A DNA stretch of 64,000 bases from Hymenobacter ginkgonis (GCF_009755225.1 NZ_WQKZ01000002.1:682001-746000); one strand, 5' to 3'; numbered from the stretch's first letter, positions 52,467 through 62,035 are shown. Program-made: numbers and translations. Notes: a model not told the origin generated them from the letters alone.

Positions 52467-53288
52467 TTGACTACCGCTACCTCCGACCTCCTGGCTCCGG
52501 CTGCGCCGCAAGGCACCATCGTGGCGCTGGGCGGCGGCTACGATACTCCCTTGCTGGCACTGCTGGCTGGCCTGCTACCCACGCGTACCGCTCCCATCGA
52601 GGTTTTAACCACCGCTACTACCCACGACCCAGCCCGCACGCACGCCGCCTACGCCAAAGTACTTCACGGTCTGGGCTGCCCCCACGTGGGCCACCTGAAA
52701 GTAGACGAAACGCATCCTGCCGACGCCCCAGCTACCCTTGACCGGTTGCGTGCCGCGGGCCTGGTTTTCATGAGCGGCGGCGACCAAGAGCGCCTAACCG
52801 AATTTTTGCTAGGCACTGATTTCTTAGGCATTATCCGGGAACGCTACCAGCACGATGCAAGCTTCTTGCTGGCGGGTACTAGCGCCGGCGCCTCCGCCCT
52901 AGGCGGACAGATGCTGGTAGCTGGCCGGGGCTGGCGCAGCTTACTTAGCGGGGGTATCGACGTGGTACCGGGCCTGGGCCTGCTGCCGCATCTGCTTATC
53001 GACCAGCATTTTATTGAGCGCGCGCGTTACCCACGGCTCTTGCACGCGGTGCTGGCCTACCCCCATCTGCTAGGGCTAGGCCTGAGCGAAGAAACGGGCC
53101 TCATTTTTCGCGCCGACCAGCCGGCCGAAGTATTTGGCGATGAAGTAGTCGTGCTCGTTGATGGTCATCATCTCACAGTGAACACGTACCAGCCGGCCGG
53201 CGGCCGACCGATTGGTGGCCAAGGTTTTAGAATGAGCCTCCTGGTCGCCGGTGATAGGATAGCGCTCAATGCCGCTGGGCTAGCTTAG
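52467..53288 (+). CDS. Cyanophycinase-like peptidase (S51 family)
   Basis: The frame is open further upstream, but that part is antisense to mgtE; the TTG at 52467 gives a 273-residue protein starting close to the conserved IVALGGGYD. The nucleophile Ser139 lies in LLAGTSAGASALGG, with FMSGGDQERL before it and LIDQHFIERARYPRL after it, as in cyanophycinases that cut beta-Asp-Arg dipeptides from cyanophycin. No cyanophycin synthetase is in the window, so the substrate may be imported or another isopeptide. Confidence 0.83.
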   Translation: MTTATSDLLAPAAPQGTIVALGGGYDTPLLALLAGLLPTRTAPIEVLTTATTHDPARTHAAYAKVLHGLGCPHVGHLKVDETHPADAPATLDRLRAAGLVFMSGGDQERLTEFLLGTDFLGIIRERYQHDASFLLAGTSAGASALGGQMLVAGRGWRSLLSGGIDVVPGLGLLPHLLIDQHFIERARYPRLLHAVLAYPHLLGLGLSEETGLIFRADQPAEVFGDEVVVLVDGHHLTVNTYQPAGGRPIGGQGFRMSLLVAGDRIALNAAGLA

Positions 53289-53387
53289 TGTTCCGCCAGT
53301 GTTTGCAGGCCCTATTCCCCTCCATTGGTCTTGGCCTTCACTGCTTGCTGCCACGGAGGGTAGGGGTAGGCGGGCACCAAAAAAAGG

Positions 53388-53395
53388 TATTTTTG
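53388..53395 (+). promoter_or_regulatory. -7 promoter box
   Basis: TATTTTTG matches TAnnTTTG perfectly, 30 bases before the ATG at 53425. Confidence 0.55.
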
Positions 53396-53424
53396 CGTTG
53401 CACAGCCGGATAAATTTGTATTCC

Positions 53425-54567
53425 ATGCTTTTACTTCGCTTTTGGCCGCGTCCAGTAGGCTCGCTGCTGCTGGTGTTGCTTTTATGTAGTGCTGCTTGCA
53501 CCCGCAAAATGGTGTCGTTCAACTCGCGGGTGGACGACCCTACGGTGGTGGCCCTACCCGCCGGCGACAGCCTGACCACTACGGCGCGCAAAGGCCAGCC
53601 CACACTTAGCACTGCTGGCCGCAAAGCCGTGCTCACTAAAGCTGAGGAGCGCGCCGCCAAAGAGCAGGAAAAAGCTGCTCAGCGCAAGCCGCGCAAAAAG
53701 AAAAAAATATTTTTGGGCGAACGCATCAAGCGCGCCTACGTGAAGTCAGGTCCCAAGGGAAAAAATCAGATAATCGAGATTTTTTATTACCTGAAAACCT
53801 TCCAGCAGCCCAATCCCATGGCGCCGGCAGCTTATTACTTCAGCCCCAAAAAGCACCGCATTTTTAAAGCTACCAGCGAGCTCGACCCCGCCGATGATAA
53901 GGTGCTGCACGGCCCCTACAAGAAAATGCAGAACAACAAGGTGCTCGAAACCGGCTACTTCGCCCTTGGTACCCGCCATTTACGCTGGGAAAGATTCGAC
54001 GCCAAAAGTGGTGCTCTCACGGCAAAAACGCACTATGAAATGGGCTTCCCGCGCGATGCTAACATCAGCTACTACGACGCCGGCAATACTATGCTGAAGG
54101 AAGTAGTGCCGTACGTAAATGGCAAATTAGAAGGTGATTATGCCAAGTTTACGAAGGAAGGCAAACGCGAATGGACTGGCCATTTTGAGAACGGCCGCCG
54201 GGTAGGGGAGTGGACCAACTACTGGGATTACAAAACCTATCGCCATTATGTGTACCAGTACGGCGAGAGTGGTTTTGAGCCCGAAGTAACTGAGCCCGAG
54301 CTCGTGCGCGAGTACAGCCACGGCGGCACGGTGATTTTCGACAAAGAGAAAAACCTCGACAAGCGCGGTGAGCCCGACCCTGATGCCGCTGGCAGCAAGC
54401 TGGATACGCGCCGCCCCGGTAGCCACGGTGTGCCCGCCCCGCGCCCGCCCGTGCGCAAGGTGCAGCCCCGCCGGCCGGGCTACCACCCACCGGCCACTAC
54501 ACCGCCTGCTGCTACACCGCCGCCCGTGTCGCCAACGCCCACCTCAACTGGCAGCCCCACACCGTAG
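53425..54567 (+). CDS. Lipoprotein with MORN-like repeats and Pro-rich tail
   Basis: The ATG at 53425 follows a good -7 box and gives a lipoprotein signal (LLLVLLLCSAAC). The 380-residue protein has a basic Lys/Arg-rich part (about 55-95), then several MORN/YwqK-type repeats (HGPYKKMQNNKVLETGYFAL, YVNGKLEGDYAKFTKEGKRE, HFENGRRVGEWTNYWDY), and a Pro/Thr-rich C-terminal tail. It is probably an envelope protein; MORN repeats often mediate binding, but the partner is unknown. Confidence 0.65.
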   Translation: MLLLRFWPRPVGSLLLVLLLCSAACTRKMVSFNSRVDDPTVVALPAGDSLTTTARKGQPTLSTAGRKAVLTKAEERAAKEQEKAAQRKPRKKKKIFLGERIKRAYVKSGPKGKNQIIEIFYYLKTFQQPNPMAPAAYYFSPKKHRIFKATSELDPADDKVLHGPYKKMQNNKVLETGYFALGTRHLRWERFDAKSGALTAKTHYEMGFPRDANISYYDAGNTMLKEVVPYVNGKLEGDYAKFTKEGKREWTGHFENGRRVGEWTNYWDYKTYRHYVYQYGESGFEPEVTEPELVREYSHGGTVIFDKEKNLDKRGEPDPDAAGSKLDTRRPGSHGVPAPRPPVRKVQPRRPGYHPPATTPPAATPPPVSPTPTSTGSPTP

Positions 54568-54573
54568 CACGGC

Positions 54574-54933
54574 CTAATAAAAGGCGTCTTCAAACAGCTC
54601 AAGGCGAAAGCCTTGCCGCAGTTGTGTAAGGGCCAAAATATCGAATCGGATATCGCCACGCCAATCTAGTTCCTCCTGCAAGTGCGTGGCGGCTAAGCGA
54701 AACAGCTCCTTTTTGCGCGGTGACACAAAGGTTTCGGGCGCGCCATACTGGCTCCCTGAGCGGGTCTTTACTTCGGCAAAAACCAGGAGCGTAGTGCCCT
54801 GGCGTACTACTAAATCTACCTCGGCTCGGCCGTAGCGATAGCCTTGGGCCACGACCTCGTAGCCTGCTTGGCGGTAGAAATTGGCCGCTGCGGCCTCGCC
54901 GGCCCGGCCCAGCGCGTGCGCAGCAGTCGGCAT
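54574..54933 (-). CDS. YraN-family (UPF0102) nuclease-fold protein
   Basis: The 119-residue protein has the family pattern: LGRAGEAAAANFYRQAGYEV, then YRYGRAEVDLVVRQGTTLLV and FAEVKTRS, the restriction-endonuclease-like E-x-D...E-V-K core. Role is unknown but nucleic-acid processing is likely. It converges on the MORN lipoprotein gene with six bases between stops. Confidence 0.88.
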   Translation of the reverse strand: MPTAAHALGRAGEAAAANFYRQAGYEVVAQGYRYGRAEVDLVVRQGTTLLVFAEVKTRSGSQYGAPETFVSPRKKELFRLAATHLQEELDWRGDIRFDILALTQLRQGFRLELFEDAFY

Positions 54934-55046
54934 AAGGAATGAGTAGAGGCTGATGAGTACTTGCTAGCAGCTTAAAGCTAGCAAAAACTGGCTATATAGT
55001 GCCAAAGCCACAAAGGCCGCCGCAAGCTAAAGCCTGTGCGGCGAAG

Positions 55047-55054
55047 TACCTTTG
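55047..55054 (+). promoter_or_regulatory. -7 promoter box of lipB
   Basis: TACCTTTG matches TAnnTTTG perfectly, 49 bases before the start codon. Confidence 0.55.
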
Positions 55055-55102
55055 CCTAAAGTCTGTTGTTTTCTATCCTTTAGTTAATTTATCCGCTACG
55101 CT

Positions 55103-55891
55103 ATGGACCTCTACTCGGCCTGTGCTACCCCCCTAGTTGCGGCTACCCCATTAGCCCCAGCACTAGCTGCGGCTAGCCAGCGGGCCGTGCGGGTGCAGCG
55201 CCTGGGCCAGGTGCCCTACGTGCCCACCTGGGATTTGCAGGAAGAGCTACTGGCCGCTACCGTAGTCCTCAAAGCGGCTAACCGCCAGGCCGAAGCCGCT
55301 GGCCTACCCCCCCAAGCTACGCCCAACCACCTGCTGTTTTGCCAGCACCCACCTACTTATACACTGGGCAAAAGCGGCAAGCCCGAACATTTATTGCTCG
55401 ACGAAGCCGCCCTGGCGGCCCACGGCGCTACTTTCCACCGCATCAATCGCGGGGGCGATATTACGTTTCACGGTCCTGGGCAGCTCGTGGTGTACCCCGT
55501 ACTCGACCTAGAGAACTTCCGGCCTGACATCCACTGGTATTTGCGGGCGCTGGAAGAGGCGGTCATTCAAACGTTGGCTACTTATGGCCTGCGCGCCGGC
55601 CGCATTGCGGGGCTTACCGGCGTATGGCTCGATTGGGAAGAAAATGCTCCGAACCCGCGCAAAATCTGCGCAATGGGCGTGCGCTGCAGCCGGTGGGTAA
55701 CACTGCACGGCTTGGCTCTCAACGTAAATACCGACCTCAACTACTTCGGCTACATCGTGCCCTGCGGTATTACCGATAAGGCCGTTACCTCGCTGCAAGC
55801 CGAAGTAGGCCACGCTGTATCACTTGATGAAGTGCAGGAGCGCCTGCTGGCCGAATTGCTCCACCAGCTTGATGCTCATCTCCTTGCCTAA
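55103..55891 (+). CDS. lipB: Octanoyltransferase LipB
   Basis: The protein has 262 residues, about 30 longer at the N-terminus than usual (Ala/Pro-rich). The motif INRGGDITFHGPGQLVVYPV, Lys187 (RKICAMGVRC) and the acyl-accepting Cys221 (IVPCGITDK) are all present. It transfers octanoyl groups from ACP to lipoyl domains. The small gene at 55925 follows at 33 bases and may be co-transcribed. Confidence 0.93.
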   Translation: MDLYSACATPLVAATPLAPALAAASQRAVRVQRLGQVPYVPTWDLQEELLAATVVLKAANRQAEAAGLPPQATPNHLLFCQHPPTYTLGKSGKPEHLLLDEAALAAHGATFHRINRGGDITFHGPGQLVVYPVLDLENFRPDIHWYLRALEEAVIQTLATYGLRAGRIAGLTGVWLDWEENAPNPRKICAMGVRCSRWVTLHGLALNVNTDLNYFGYIVPCGITDKAVTSLQAEVGHAVSLDEVQERLLAELLHQLDAHLLA

Positions 55892-55924
55892 GGGCTGTTT
55901 TCGGCCGCCCGCCCCTGCTTAGCT

Positions 55925-56350
55925 ATGAAGCAAGATATTAAATTTGACCCTGTAGAAGGTGTTTCCATTGCCATTGTGCCCGCTGAGGCCGAGGCAGCTG
56001 CCAACCCTGATGAGCCAACCACTTGGACAGTGTATTTGCTCAATAACAATGAATTCGCGCTCGAAAACGTCCTCATCAGCGCTGAAGGCTACGGCACGCA
56101 GCCTTCGGGTGAGGCAGTTCGCACGTCTACCCTGCGCTACCGCTTCGAGGAAGTTGGGCCACATTCGGCTACCCCCGTCGAACTGATTGACCCCGCTGTG
56201 TTTCACCTGACCAATCAGTATTGGGTGAGCTACTACTTGAACAATAAGATTTTCGACAAAAAATTTCTGTTTGTACCCGATTCTATTGTGGCGGCCAACC
56301 TAAGCCGGCTCGACCTGCTGGCGGGCCGGGCCGGCGTGTTGCATGGGTAA
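55925..56350 (+). CDS. Conserved hypothetical protein
   Basis: The 141-residue soluble protein begins MKQDIKFDPVEGVSIAIVPA and continues TWTVYLLNNNEFALENVLIS, with a C-terminal VSYYLNNKIFDKKFLFVPDS and LLAGRAGVLHG. The pattern suggests a beta-sandwich. No known family is recalled with confidence. It sits between lipB and a WecA-like gene on the same strand. Confidence 0.55.
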   Translation: MKQDIKFDPVEGVSIAIVPAEAEAAANPDEPTTWTVYLLNNNEFALENVLISAEGYGTQPSGEAVRTSTLRYRFEEVGPHSATPVELIDPAVFHLTNQYWVSYYLNNKIFDKKFLFVPDSIVAANLSRLDLLAGRAGVLHG

Positions 56351-56400
56351 ACAGGCAGTAAGGTATTCTTTCAGGCTTCACTCGCCACGAAATCGCGTTC

Positions 56401-57471
56401 ATGAACCATTTTAGTATTTATCTGGGGTTGGCGGGGCTATGGGCTCTGCTGGTGGCCATGTTCGCGGTGCCTTCTATCGTGTTCATTGCCCACCTCAAAA
56501 ACCTGCTCGATACGCCCAATGGTCGCACTGTGCACCAGTCGCTGACGCCCCGGTTGGGGGGGGTAGCCGTGTTTGCAGGCTTTATGTCGGCGCTTACCAT
56601 CTTTGCGCCGTTGGGCAATGGCGTAAAGGAACTGCTGGCGGGCTGCATCATCCTCTTCTTCGTGGGTCTCAAGGATGACCTCGTGAGTATTTCAGTGGCT
56701 AAAAAGTTTGTGGGTCAGCTTTTAGCTACTGGGGTAGTGATGATTATGGCCGATGTGCGCGTAACCAGCTTTCAGGGAATTCTAGGCATTTATGAGTTGC
56801 CAGTGGGATTAAGTTATGCTTTCACCTTCGTCATGATTGTGGGCGTAACCAATGCCATTAACCTTATCGATGGGCTCGATGGCTTGGCCGGCACTATCGT
56901 GCTCATTACCAGTGGCACGTTTGGGTACTACTTCTACCGCTACGGGGGGCCGATGTTCAGCAACTATGCCTTCGTGTCTGTTTGCCTTATTGGCGGGATA
57001 TTAGGATTCTTGCGCTACAACTTCCACCGAGCCAGCATCTTTATGGGGGATACAGGGTCGCTGGTTTGCGGCTTTATCGTATCAATTTTGGCTATTCAGT
57101 TTATTGAGCTGGGTAACAAGACGGGCCAGCCATTCAGCAGTGCGGCCCCGGCCGTCACGCTTGGGGTGTTATTTGTGCCGCTTTTCGATACCATGCGCGT
57201 ATTCATCCTGCGAATGGCGGCCGGGCACTCGCCCTTCTCCCCTGATAAGAACCACATCCACCACCGCATCTTGGCCATGGGTTTTTCCCAAATTAGCACG
57301 GTGCTACTACTGGGCTTGCTCAACGTGGTGGTTATTCTGGTGGTTATCAACTTTTCTGGCCTTGGCAATTTGCTGCTGATGGGTATTTTGGCAGCAGTTT
57401 CAATCGTGCTTAGCGTGTTTTTGGGCGTGTATCAAAGCCGGGCCGCCAGGCGTCAGGTGGCGTCTTCCTGA
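56401..57471 (+). CDS. MraY/WecA-family undecaprenyl-phosphate sugar-1-P transferase
   Basis: The protein has 356 residues and about ten helices. Conserved loops are LDTPNGRTVHQSLTPRLGG, FFVGLKDDLVSISVAKKF, VTNAINLIDGLDGLAG, ASIFMGDTGSLVCGF and FSPDKNHIHHRILAMG, the last being typical of the WecA/TagO branch. It loads N-acetylhexosamine-1-phosphate onto the lipid carrier to start polysaccharide synthesis. No other glycan genes adjoin it. Confidence 0.9.
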   Translation: MNHFSIYLGLAGLWALLVAMFAVPSIVFIAHLKNLLDTPNGRTVHQSLTPRLGGVAVFAGFMSALTIFAPLGNGVKELLAGCIILFFVGLKDDLVSISVAKKFVGQLLATGVVMIMADVRVTSFQGILGIYELPVGLSYAFTFVMIVGVTNAINLIDGLDGLAGTIVLITSGTFGYYFYRYGGPMFSNYAFVSVCLIGGILGFLRYNFHRASIFMGDTGSLVCGFIVSILAIQFIELGNKTGQPFSSAAPAVTLGVLFVPLFDTMRVFILRMAAGHSPFSPDKNHIHHRILAMGFSQISTVLLLGLLNVVVILVVINFSGLGNLLLMGILAAVSIVLSVFLGVYQSRAARRQVASS

Positions 57472-57485
57472 GTAAGTATTGGCTA

Positions 57486-58685
57486 TTGATGAGCATGGGC
57501 CGTATTGCACATCATCTAGTACGTTGGCTGCTAGTCAGCCTGCTTGTTTGGGGAGGTAGTAACCTTGCCAGGGCTGCCGAATACCGGCCCCTACCCCCCG
57601 CTGCTGCCCCCGGCCTGTCAGCCGATAACTGGCTGCTGCACGATGCCACCGGCAACCGGCTTATTCTATACCTGCCTGGCTACCATGCGCCCGCCCATGC
57701 CTACTACCAGTGGGTGCGCTTGCTGCCTCGGCAGCCTTTTCAGCTGGCTTTTGCAGCGGCACCGGGGTTAAGCTTATTTCTAGATAACCAACTGATTTTT
57801 ACCGCCGCTAAAGCTGGTAGATACACCATTGACCTTGCTGCGCTGGCGGCAGCCGCTCCAGCTAGTCGGCCGCATTTGCTGGCCGTGTGGCAGCCCGATG
57901 GCTATCCCAGTCTGAGCACCTTTACTTCTGAAGTGGCAGTCGCAGCGCGCACTACAGTGCGGCAGCCGGCCGTGACGGGGCGGGCAGTGCTACGCCTACC
58001 CCCCGCCCAGAGCGAAAACGTGTTGCTAGTGTTACTGCTGCTGCTGGGCCTGCTCTACGGAGTGGTGCGCAGTGCCTACCCAGCGGGCCTGGCCCGCATT
58101 TTTCAGGTGAATGAGCTGTTTGGTTCTTCAGCCGAGCCTCAAAGCTTCTTGGCCCGGCCGGCCTTTACCTGGCTCAATTTAGGGTTAGTAGTGCTGTTCT
58201 CGCTTTCACTGGCGCTATTATTAACGGCCCTACACACCGACTTTAGCAGCTTGCCCTTGCTACAGCAAGTGCTCAATGTGCCCGACTCGGCCATTGTGAT
58301 GCGGGTCTTGCTTTACACCAGCCTCATCTTGGCTTTTATATTTGGCAAGTATATCCTCGTTGAATTGCTGAGTTATATTTTCGACCTGCGCCCGTTGGTA
58401 AACCTGCACTACCGCGAGTTTTTGCGCACTACACTGCTGCTGGGGCTGCTTTTGCCCATCGTGCTGCTGCTCTACCTAGGGTTGAACGACCACTGGACGC
58501 CCATTGTTGGGCTAGCCAATGGGTTTGTGCTGCTGCTGCTCACGCTTACGGTGTTGCGCGTGGCGCGCACCTTGCACCAACGCGCCTCGCTGCTTAATCT
58601 TCATTTGTTCGCTTACCTTTGTGCTACCGAAGTACTGCCCCTGGCCGTATTATTGAAACTCATCGTGTTTACATACCCTGCTTAG
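57486..58685 (+). CDS. DUF4271 membrane protein
   Basis: The protein has 399 residues: a signal segment, an exported domain of about 150 residues (DNWLLHDATGNRLILYLPGY), then about eight helices ending in the DUF4271 region (YREFLRTTLLLGLLLPIVLL, then VLPLAVLLKLIVF). Its frame starts 15 bases after the upstream transferase gene. In Bacteroidota DUF4271 genes commonly precede uroporphyrinogen-III synthase, as here, but the functional link is unknown. Confidence 0.8.
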   Translation: MMSMGRIAHHLVRWLLVSLLVWGGSNLARAAEYRPLPPAAAPGLSADNWLLHDATGNRLILYLPGYHAPAHAYYQWVRLLPRQPFQLAFAAAPGLSLFLDNQLIFTAAKAGRYTIDLAALAAAAPASRPHLLAVWQPDGYPSLSTFTSEVAVAARTTVRQPAVTGRAVLRLPPAQSENVLLVLLLLLGLLYGVVRSAYPAGLARIFQVNELFGSSAEPQSFLARPAFTWLNLGLVVLFSLSLALLLTALHTDFSSLPLLQQVLNVPDSAIVMRVLLYTSLILAFIFGKYILVELLSYIFDLRPLVNLHYREFLRTTLLLGLLLPIVLLLYLGLNDHWTPIVGLANGFVLLLLTLTVLRVARTLHQRASLLNLHLFAYLCATEVLPLAVLLKLIVFTYPA

Positions 58686-58743
58686 GTAGGCTTGGCTTCA
58701 ACTTCTTCTATAGTTCTAGCATTACTTTTTTCTTTCTATATCT

Positions 58744-59568
58744 ATGGCCGAGAGCGCAGTACAGCCGGGTCTGGACCGGCACGCCCAGCCCATTCGTAGT
58801 ATCCTGGTTACCCAGCCCAAGCCCACCAATGATGTTTCGCCTTATTCGGTGCTGGCTGAAAAGTATGGCATTCGCGTAGATTTTCGCGAATTCATTGATG
58901 TACAAGGAGTGCCCTACAAGGAGTTTCGTAAGGAAAAAGTAAATATTCTAGAGCATACGGCTGTCATTTTTACTAGCCGTAATGCTGTTGACCACTTCTT
59001 CCGCATCTGCCAGGAGGCTAAACTTGAAATGCCCGCTGAGATGAAGTACTTCTGTATTTCTGACCAAACGGCTAACTACTTGCAGAAGTACATTGTGCTG
59101 CGCAAGCGCAAGTTATTTGTAGGCCTGCGCACGGCGGCCGACTTGTTTGAGGTCATCAAGAAGCATAAGGGAGAGAAGTTTCTCTATCCTTGCTCCGACA
59201 TTCGGAAGGATGACCTACCCGAATTCATGCGGGCCAACAACCTCAAATTCACGGAGGCAGTTATTTACCGCACTGTCGCCAGTGACCTGTCTGACCTGTC
59301 AGACGTGAAATACGATTGCTTGGCGTTTTTTAGTCCTTCCGGCATCAGCTCGCTTTTCGTCAATTTTCCTGGCTTTACGCAGGATGGTACCCGCATTGCG
59401 GCCTTTGGCCCCACCACCGCTAAGGCCGTGCGTGATGCCAACCTCATCCTTGATATTGAGGCGCCTATGCCCAACGCCCCGTCCATGACTGGCGCCATCG
59501 AAGCCTACATCCGCCAGCATGGGGCACAGAACGGCGCAATAGCCGGCAAAGACAAGGCAGCAAGTTAA
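58744..59568 (+). CDS. hemD: Uroporphyrinogen-III synthase
   Basis: The protein has 274 residues with two HemD-type alpha/beta domains: SILVTQPKPTNDVSPYSVLA, then AVIFTSRNAVDHFFRI in the first, and AFFSPSGISSLFVNFPG with RIAAFGPTTAKAVRDANLIL in the second. It closes the tetrapyrrole ring for haem synthesis. Sequence of this family is poorly conserved, but the Ser/Pro-Ser-Gly and Gly-x-Thr-Thr-Ala motifs are clear. It follows the DUF4271 gene by 58 bases. Confidence 0.88.
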   Translation: MAESAVQPGLDRHAQPIRSILVTQPKPTNDVSPYSVLAEKYGIRVDFREFIDVQGVPYKEFRKEKVNILEHTAVIFTSRNAVDHFFRICQEAKLEMPAEMKYFCISDQTANYLQKYIVLRKRKLFVGLRTAADLFEVIKKHKGEKFLYPCSDIRKDDLPEFMRANNLKFTEAVIYRTVASDLSDLSDVKYDCLAFFSPSGISSLFVNFPGFTQDGTRIAAFGPTTAKAVRDANLILDIEAPMPNAPSMTGAIEAYIRQHGAQNGAIAGKDKAAS

Positions 59569-59658
59569 GTGTGAGGGTAGCGGAACTACTGGTCGGCCAG
59601 ATACATTAACTGGTCGACCCTTTTTGCCTTACGCGGCGCATTGCGGCAAAATAGTAGC

Positions 59659-59666
59659 TACATTTG
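59659..59666 (+). promoter_or_regulatory. -7 promoter box of the PorP/SprF gene
   Basis: TACATTTG matches TAnnTTTG perfectly, 62 bases before the ATG at 59729; the nearest TTG (59641) is closer than ideal. Confidence 0.5.
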
Positions 59667-59728
59667 AACATACGTTGTTCTCCCTCGTTTCCGCTCCTTC
59701 CTCTATCAATTTCCCTTTCCTTGTCTCT

Positions 59729-60784
59729 ATGAAAGGAATCGTACTTGCCACGCTGCTATCGGTGGCGGCTACCACTGCCTATGCGCAGCAGCAGCCCCAG
59801 TTCACGCACTACGGCCTCAATGGCATGTACCTGAACCCTGCTTATGCGGGTATCAAAGGGCAAACGGAAATAAACGTCATTGGCCGCTACCAGTACCTAA
59901 GTTTGGGTAATACCGTGGGCGATGCCAACGGCTCGCCCCGTACAGGTATGGTGTCGGCCTCAATACCCGTGCTAGCCACCAACGGGGGGGTAGGGGCTAC
60001 CGTTTACTACGACCAAGCTGGGGTAACAAACCTTACTAACGCAGCGCTCTCGTATTCGCAACACATTAAGCTGGGGCGCGGCCAATTAGGCATTGGCGTG
60101 CAGGGTAGTTTCACCTACCTGAGCAAAGGTTCGTATCGACCTATCGACCTCAATGACCCCTACGTACCCGAAAGTGGCTCCGACCACAAGTTTGATGCTG
60201 GAGCTGGCCTCTGGTACGAAGCTCCCAAGTTTTATGCAGGCTTGAGCCTCAATAACCTGTTCCGGTCTACGTACACACTACAAAGTGCCCGCTATGCTAC
60301 AGACGCTAGTGGAGCAGTGAAATTAGACGCCAACGGCAAGCCTACCATAGTAGGCTACCAAAATACGTCGCAGTATTTAGGTGAGAACCACGCTTACTTC
60401 ACGGCGGGCTACAATATCGAGGCTTCTTCCAGCGTTACGGTCACGCCCATGGTGCTCGTAAAAGCCGTGTTACCAGGCCGCTACGATGCTTCTAGTAAAT
60501 ACGACAATCAGCACAACTATTCCTTTGAAGGTGGTGTTCGTGCTACTCTCAACGACCAGTTCTGGGCTGGACTTAATTATCGCCAAGATGAATCGATTGC
60601 GGGAATGATTGGTTACGGCTTCGGAGCCGATAATCGCTACCGCATTGGGTACGCTTTCGATTTCATTGCTTTTAATCAGGATGCTCGGGCCTTTAGCTCA
60701 CACGAAATCATGCTGTCGCTTCGTTTGCCCAAAGCACTCATGCTTACTCGACCTGCGATTCGTACCCCTCGCTACAGCTTTTAA
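59729..60784 (+). CDS. PorP/SprF-family outer-membrane protein of type IX secretion
   Basis: The ATG at 59729 gives a 351-residue protein with a Sec signal ending in AYAQQ. The family hallmark PQFTHYGLNGMYLNPAYAG is at the mature N-terminus, followed by Gly/aromatic-rich beta strands to the C-terminal end. PorP/SprF proteins work with the type IX machinery at the outer membrane, often serving particular gliding adhesins or cargo. The gldKLM genes follow at 234 bases with their own promoter, the common porP-gldK-gldL-gldM order. Confidence 0.9.
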   Translation: MKGIVLATLLSVAATTAYAQQQPQFTHYGLNGMYLNPAYAGIKGQTEINVIGRYQYLSLGNTVGDANGSPRTGMVSASIPVLATNGGVGATVYYDQAGVTNLTNAALSYSQHIKLGRGQLGIGVQGSFTYLSKGSYRPIDLNDPYVPESGSDHKFDAGAGLWYEAPKFYAGLSLNNLFRSTYTLQSARYATDASGAVKLDANGKPTIVGYQNTSQYLGENHAYFTAGYNIEASSSVTVTPMVLVKAVLPGRYDASSKYDNQHNYSFEGGVRATLNDQFWAGLNYRQDESIAGMIGYGFGADNRYRIGYAFDFIAFNQDARAFSSHEIMLSLRLPKALMLTRPAIRTPRYSF

Positions 60785-60926
60785 TCCTATTTTTCAATTT
60801 TCGCTTGGTAGCAATTATTTTATTTAATCGCACTTATTAGCGTAGTAATAGTAGCCTTTATAGGCTTGTAGGACGGGTTTTTATCCCAGTTCAGAAAAAT
60901 AGTGTGGCCAGAGTGTCAAGGCGATA

Positions 60927-60957
60927 TTGCTTCGCGGCTTGAAATAGTGTAGATTTG
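60927..60957 (+). promoter_or_regulatory. Promoter of the gldKLM operon
   Basis: TTG at 60927-60929 and a perfect TAGATTTG at 60950-60957 with a 20-base spacer lie about 60 bases before gldK, inside an AT-rich intergenic stretch. Confidence 0.7.
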
Positions 60958-61018
60958 CCAGTCAATACAACTTGCCTAAATCAAAGCCTACTTATAAAAT
61001 TAGTTCTTTCTCCTTATT

Positions 61019-62035
61019 ATGAAAAAATTTCTGGTATTACCTCTACTCGCACTGTCGGGGGTACTTCTAGGTGGGTGTTTTACGAAAAACTTCCAGGGTG
61101 ACCTAGTCGGAGCCGAAGACCGGCCCATCTTCAACCCGCAGGAAGTTCCTTTCGGGATGGTGCCGTGCCCGGGTGGCACTTTTCACATGGGCCAAACCGA
61201 CCAGGATATTTCGGCTTCTATGGTGAACATGAACAAGCAGGTGACTATCGCCGGCTTTTACATGGACGAGACTGAAATCACGAACAACGAGTACCGTCAG
61301 TTCGTGAATGCCATTATGCAGGATTCGGTTGAAGCACTAGGGGAAGACTATATTAAGACGGAGCTTTATCCTGATACTACCGTGTGGGTGCGCGACTTTA
61401 CGTACCACATGGGTGACCCGTTGCTAGAGTATTACTATTCGCACCCAGCGTTCGATGATTATCCTGTAGTAGGGGTGGATTGGTTTGCTGCCAAATATTT
61501 CTGCAACTGGCGCACCAAATACAAGAACACGACTAACGAAGAGCGTGGCGAAGCCCCGCTCCCAAACTTCCGCTTGCCCTCCGAGGCTGAGTGGGAATAC
61601 GCCGCTCGCGGCGGCCGCGAAGGTGCTACCTACCCCTGGGGTGGTCCCTATGTACGCAACACGAAAGGTTGCATGTTAGCGAACTTCAAGCCTGGCCGTG
61701 GCGATTACGCTTCGGATGGCTACGCTTACACCTCAGAAGTAGGTTCCTACTTCCCCAATGACTTTGGGTTGTACGATATGGCTGGCAACGTATCGGAATG
61801 GTGCGATGATGCCTACATGGAAGCTTCGGTGCCGGTGGTGTGGGACTTGAACCCTACGAACCCCGACGATAACGAGCCCCGCAAAGTTGTGCGAGGCGGC
61901 TCTTGGAAAGACATTCAATATTTCCTCGAAACGGGTACCCGCAATTTTGAATACCAAGATTCGGCCCGTTCTTACATTGGTTTCCGCTGCTCCATGATTC
62001 AGATTGGCATGGGCACCAATGGCCGTCTCAACTAA
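61019..62035 (+). CDS. gldK: Type IX secretion lipoprotein GldK/PorK
   Basis: The protein has 338 residues: a lipoprotein signal (LLALSGVLLGGC), then a formylglycine-generating-enzyme-like domain with VPCPGGTFHMGQTDQD, MDETEITNNEYRQFVNA, FRLPSEAEWEYAARGG, DMAGNVSEWC and VVRGGSWKD. With PorN/GldN, GldK forms the periplasmic ring of the secretion machine. It seems shorter than the best-studied GldK/PorK proteins. It is identified chiefly by its place ahead of gldL and gldM. Confidence 0.9.
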   Translation: MKKFLVLPLLALSGVLLGGCFTKNFQGDLVGAEDRPIFNPQEVPFGMVPCPGGTFHMGQTDQDISASMVNMNKQVTIAGFYMDETEITNNEYRQFVNAIMQDSVEALGEDYIKTELYPDTTVWVRDFTYHMGDPLLEYYYSHPAFDDYPVVGVDWFAAKYFCNWRTKYKNTTNEERGEAPLPNFRLPSEAEWEYAARGGREGATYPWGGPYVRNTKGCMLANFKPGRGDYASDGYAYTSEVGSYFPNDFGLYDMAGNVSEWCDDAYMEASVPVVWDLNPTNPDDNEPRKVVRGGSWKDIQYFLETGTRNFEYQDSARSYIGFRCSMIQIGMGTNGRLN

